Source of the DNA: JAEXOD01 sp963663265
GTDB lineage: Bacteria; Bacteroidota; Ignavibacteria; Ignavibacteriales; Melioribacteraceae
Assembly (NCBI GenBank): GCA_963663265.2
Contig: CAXXXM010000002.1
Span: 1,240,001 to 1,304,000, forward strand
Length of the DNA: 64,000 nucleotides
Direction: 5' to 3'
Below are positions 63,004 through 64,000 of the stretch, piece after piece. The position numbers and the translations under genes were made by a program. Position 1 is the stretch's first letter, and each line of letters opens with the position of its first letter. Under the pieces are notes generated by a model, which was given only the letters and a program-made list of their open reading frames with translations, had not been told where the DNA came from and did no database searches.

Positions 63004-63756
63004 ATGAAAAAAATTGTTCTTTTGCGACACGGTGAAAGCGTTTGGAATTTGGAAAATCGTTTTACTGGTTGGACGGATGTTGATTTAAGCGAAAAAGGAA
63101 TTATCGAATCTATCCAAGCGGGAAAAACTTTACTTGATGCCAATATTCATTTTCAAAAAGCATATACTTCATTTTTAAAACGTGCAATAAAAACTTTAAA
63201 CTATGTATTAGACCAAATTGATGAAACTTGGATACCCGTTGAAAAAAGCTGGAGACTTAACGAAAAGCATTATGGCAGCTTGCAAGGGTTAAACAAAAGC
63301 GAAACGGCAAATATTTATGGTGAAGAACAAGTTCACTTATGGCGAAGAAGTTTTGATATTGCACCTGCCCCCTTAGATGGTAATGACCTGCGTAACCCCA
63401 AATTAGACCCTCGTTATTCTTCAGTTACCGACAATTATCTGCCTCTTACCGAATCATTAAAAGAGGCTATTGAAAGAGTTATTCCCTTCTGGGAATGCAA
63501 TATCTTTCCCTCTTTAAATTATGCGGATAATATTCTTGTAGTTGCTCATGGAAATAGTTTGCGGGGAATTATTAAACATTTGAAAAATATTTCGGACAAA
63601 GAAATAACTTCATTAAATTTACCCACTGCTATACCTTATGTTTTTGAATTTAATGATAAATATAAATTAGTAAAAGATTATTTTTTAGGAGATCCCGATA
63701 CTATTAAAAAACTTATGGATGCCGTAGCTGCTCAAGGCAAATCTATTACAAAATAA
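63004..63756 (+). CDS. gpmA: 2,3-bisphosphoglycerate-dependent phosphoglycerate mutase
   Basis: Interconverts 3- and 2-phosphoglycerate in glycolysis. At 250 residues it has the family length. LLRHGESVWNLENRFTGWTD holds the phospho-His, LNEKHYGSLQGLNKSE the catalytic Glu, WRRSFDIAPAPL the substrate loop and VVAHGNSLRG the second His. ATG 63004 has AGGAAA upstream; earlier in-frame starts lie within the barrel gene and are not credible. The 19-base gap could allow read-through from the lipid-export operon, but a functional link is not expected. Confidence 0.96.
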   Translation: MKKIVLLRHGESVWNLENRFTGWTDVDLSEKGIIESIQAGKTLLDANIHFQKAYTSFLKRAIKTLNYVLDQIDETWIPVEKSWRLNEKHYGSLQGLNKSETANIYGEEQVHLWRRSFDIAPAPLDGNDLRNPKLDPRYSSVTDNYLPLTESLKEAIERVIPFWECNIFPSLNYADNILVVAHGNSLRGIIKHLKNISDKEITSLNLPTAIPYVFEFNDKYKLVKDYFLGDPDTIKKLMDAVAAQGKSITK

Positions 63757-63809
63757 TGTTAAACCTGCAACAAGAATACATTCTTATTGCATTTAACAGA
63801 ACTCCTAAA

Positions 63810-63846
63810 CAAGGTACTTAAATAGTCATTCTATTTTTGTACCTTG
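63810..63846 (+). terminator. Terminator hairpin after gpmA
   Basis: Arms CAAGGTAC and GTACCTTG enclose an inner AAATAG/CTATTT stem and a short loop; CTTTAAT follows. The U tract is weak but the stem is strong. Confidence 0.65.
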
Positions 63847-63950
63847 CTTTAATATCATTATTTCAATCCGTAATCATTCAATCTTACCATTTATGGGGAT
63901 TCCCGAATTAAAAAATAGTAACAAATTGTGATTGAGTAAAACACCAAATA

Positions 63951-63966
63951 AAGATAAGTTTATCTT
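63951..63966. promoter_or_regulatory. Candidate operator dyad
   Basis: AAGATAAGTTTATCTT is a perfect dyad, differing by one base from 49890-49905. It lies in the gene-free end of the window, probably before a gene that starts outside. Both copies may bind the same regulator. Confidence 0.4.
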
Positions 63967-64000
63967 AATAAAATTAAATTATATTAATAATGCACCACCA

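Overview
The window is a low-GC (roughly 30 percent by eye) chromosomal stretch from a Gram-negative bacterium of the Bacteroidota/Ignavibacteria/Chlorobi group. Evidence: two secreted proteins end in a Por/type IX sorting domain of the NYPNPFNPxT type common in Ignavibacteria; there are CarboxypepD-reg TonB receptors, about 800-residue MacB/FtsX permeases, a DUF5916 barrel, a MutA/MutB/MeaB set, and many signal peptides. Shine-Dalgarno sites and at least one canonical TTGACA-N17-TATATA promoter argue against a core Bacteroidia member and suit the Ignavibacteria side. I cannot name a species. No rRNA, tRNA, CRISPR array, phage or transposase gene was seen.

Layout. 1-5562 (+): end of one histidine kinase, a second membrane kinase, a Sel1-repeat protein and an M14 carboxypeptidase. 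5613-11271 (-): a likely envelope-stress operon with ECF sigma factor, zinc-finger/HEAT anti-sigma factor, two DUF4097 proteins and an S41-like protease. 11458-14228 (+): glycogen synthase, then a two-gene SPFH/ribbon-helix-helix unit with a clear promoter and terminator. 14279-17066: an outer-membrane protein and a type IX cargo. 17138-24400 (-): mutA-mutB-meaB followed by a DUF4062/HATPase protein. 24401-25588: gene-free, packed with short hairpins and direct repeats. 25589-29392: a small secreted protein, a YD-repeat-like type IX cargo and a GHL10-type glycosidase.

29423-42809: a divergent system. On the minus strand are a membrane-fusion protein, one ABC ATPase and three MacB/FtsX permeases. 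On the plus strand are an NtrC-type regulator, a sensor kinase and a CheR-TPR methyltransferase. The intergenic region has a sigma-54 promoter facing the ABC operon and two tandem 18-bp dyads that look like the regulator's enhancer. 42806-49765: a DUF5916 barrel, an AraC/GyrI pair, a second gene-free repeat region (47154-47949), a thioesterase and a MORN-type secreted protein.

49992-56912 (+): two TonB receptors with a HmuY-like lipoprotein, an OB-fold lipoprotein with a CEHxG motif, a PepSY-type membrane protein and a small His/Cys membrane protein, probably for metal or haem uptake. 57105-62984 (+): a TetR regulator, an LCM-type methyltransferase, an MMPL/RND exporter, a LolA-like periplasmic protein and a barrel protein, probably a lipid export system. 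gpmA follows, with a terminator after it.

The strongest non-coding signals are short palindromes in the two gene-free regions. They recur as pairs at both loci with compensatory base changes, and a second two-hairpin element at 47420-47645 also shows compensatory changes. The most complete regulatory circuit is the sigma-54/UAS control of the three-permease ABC operon.
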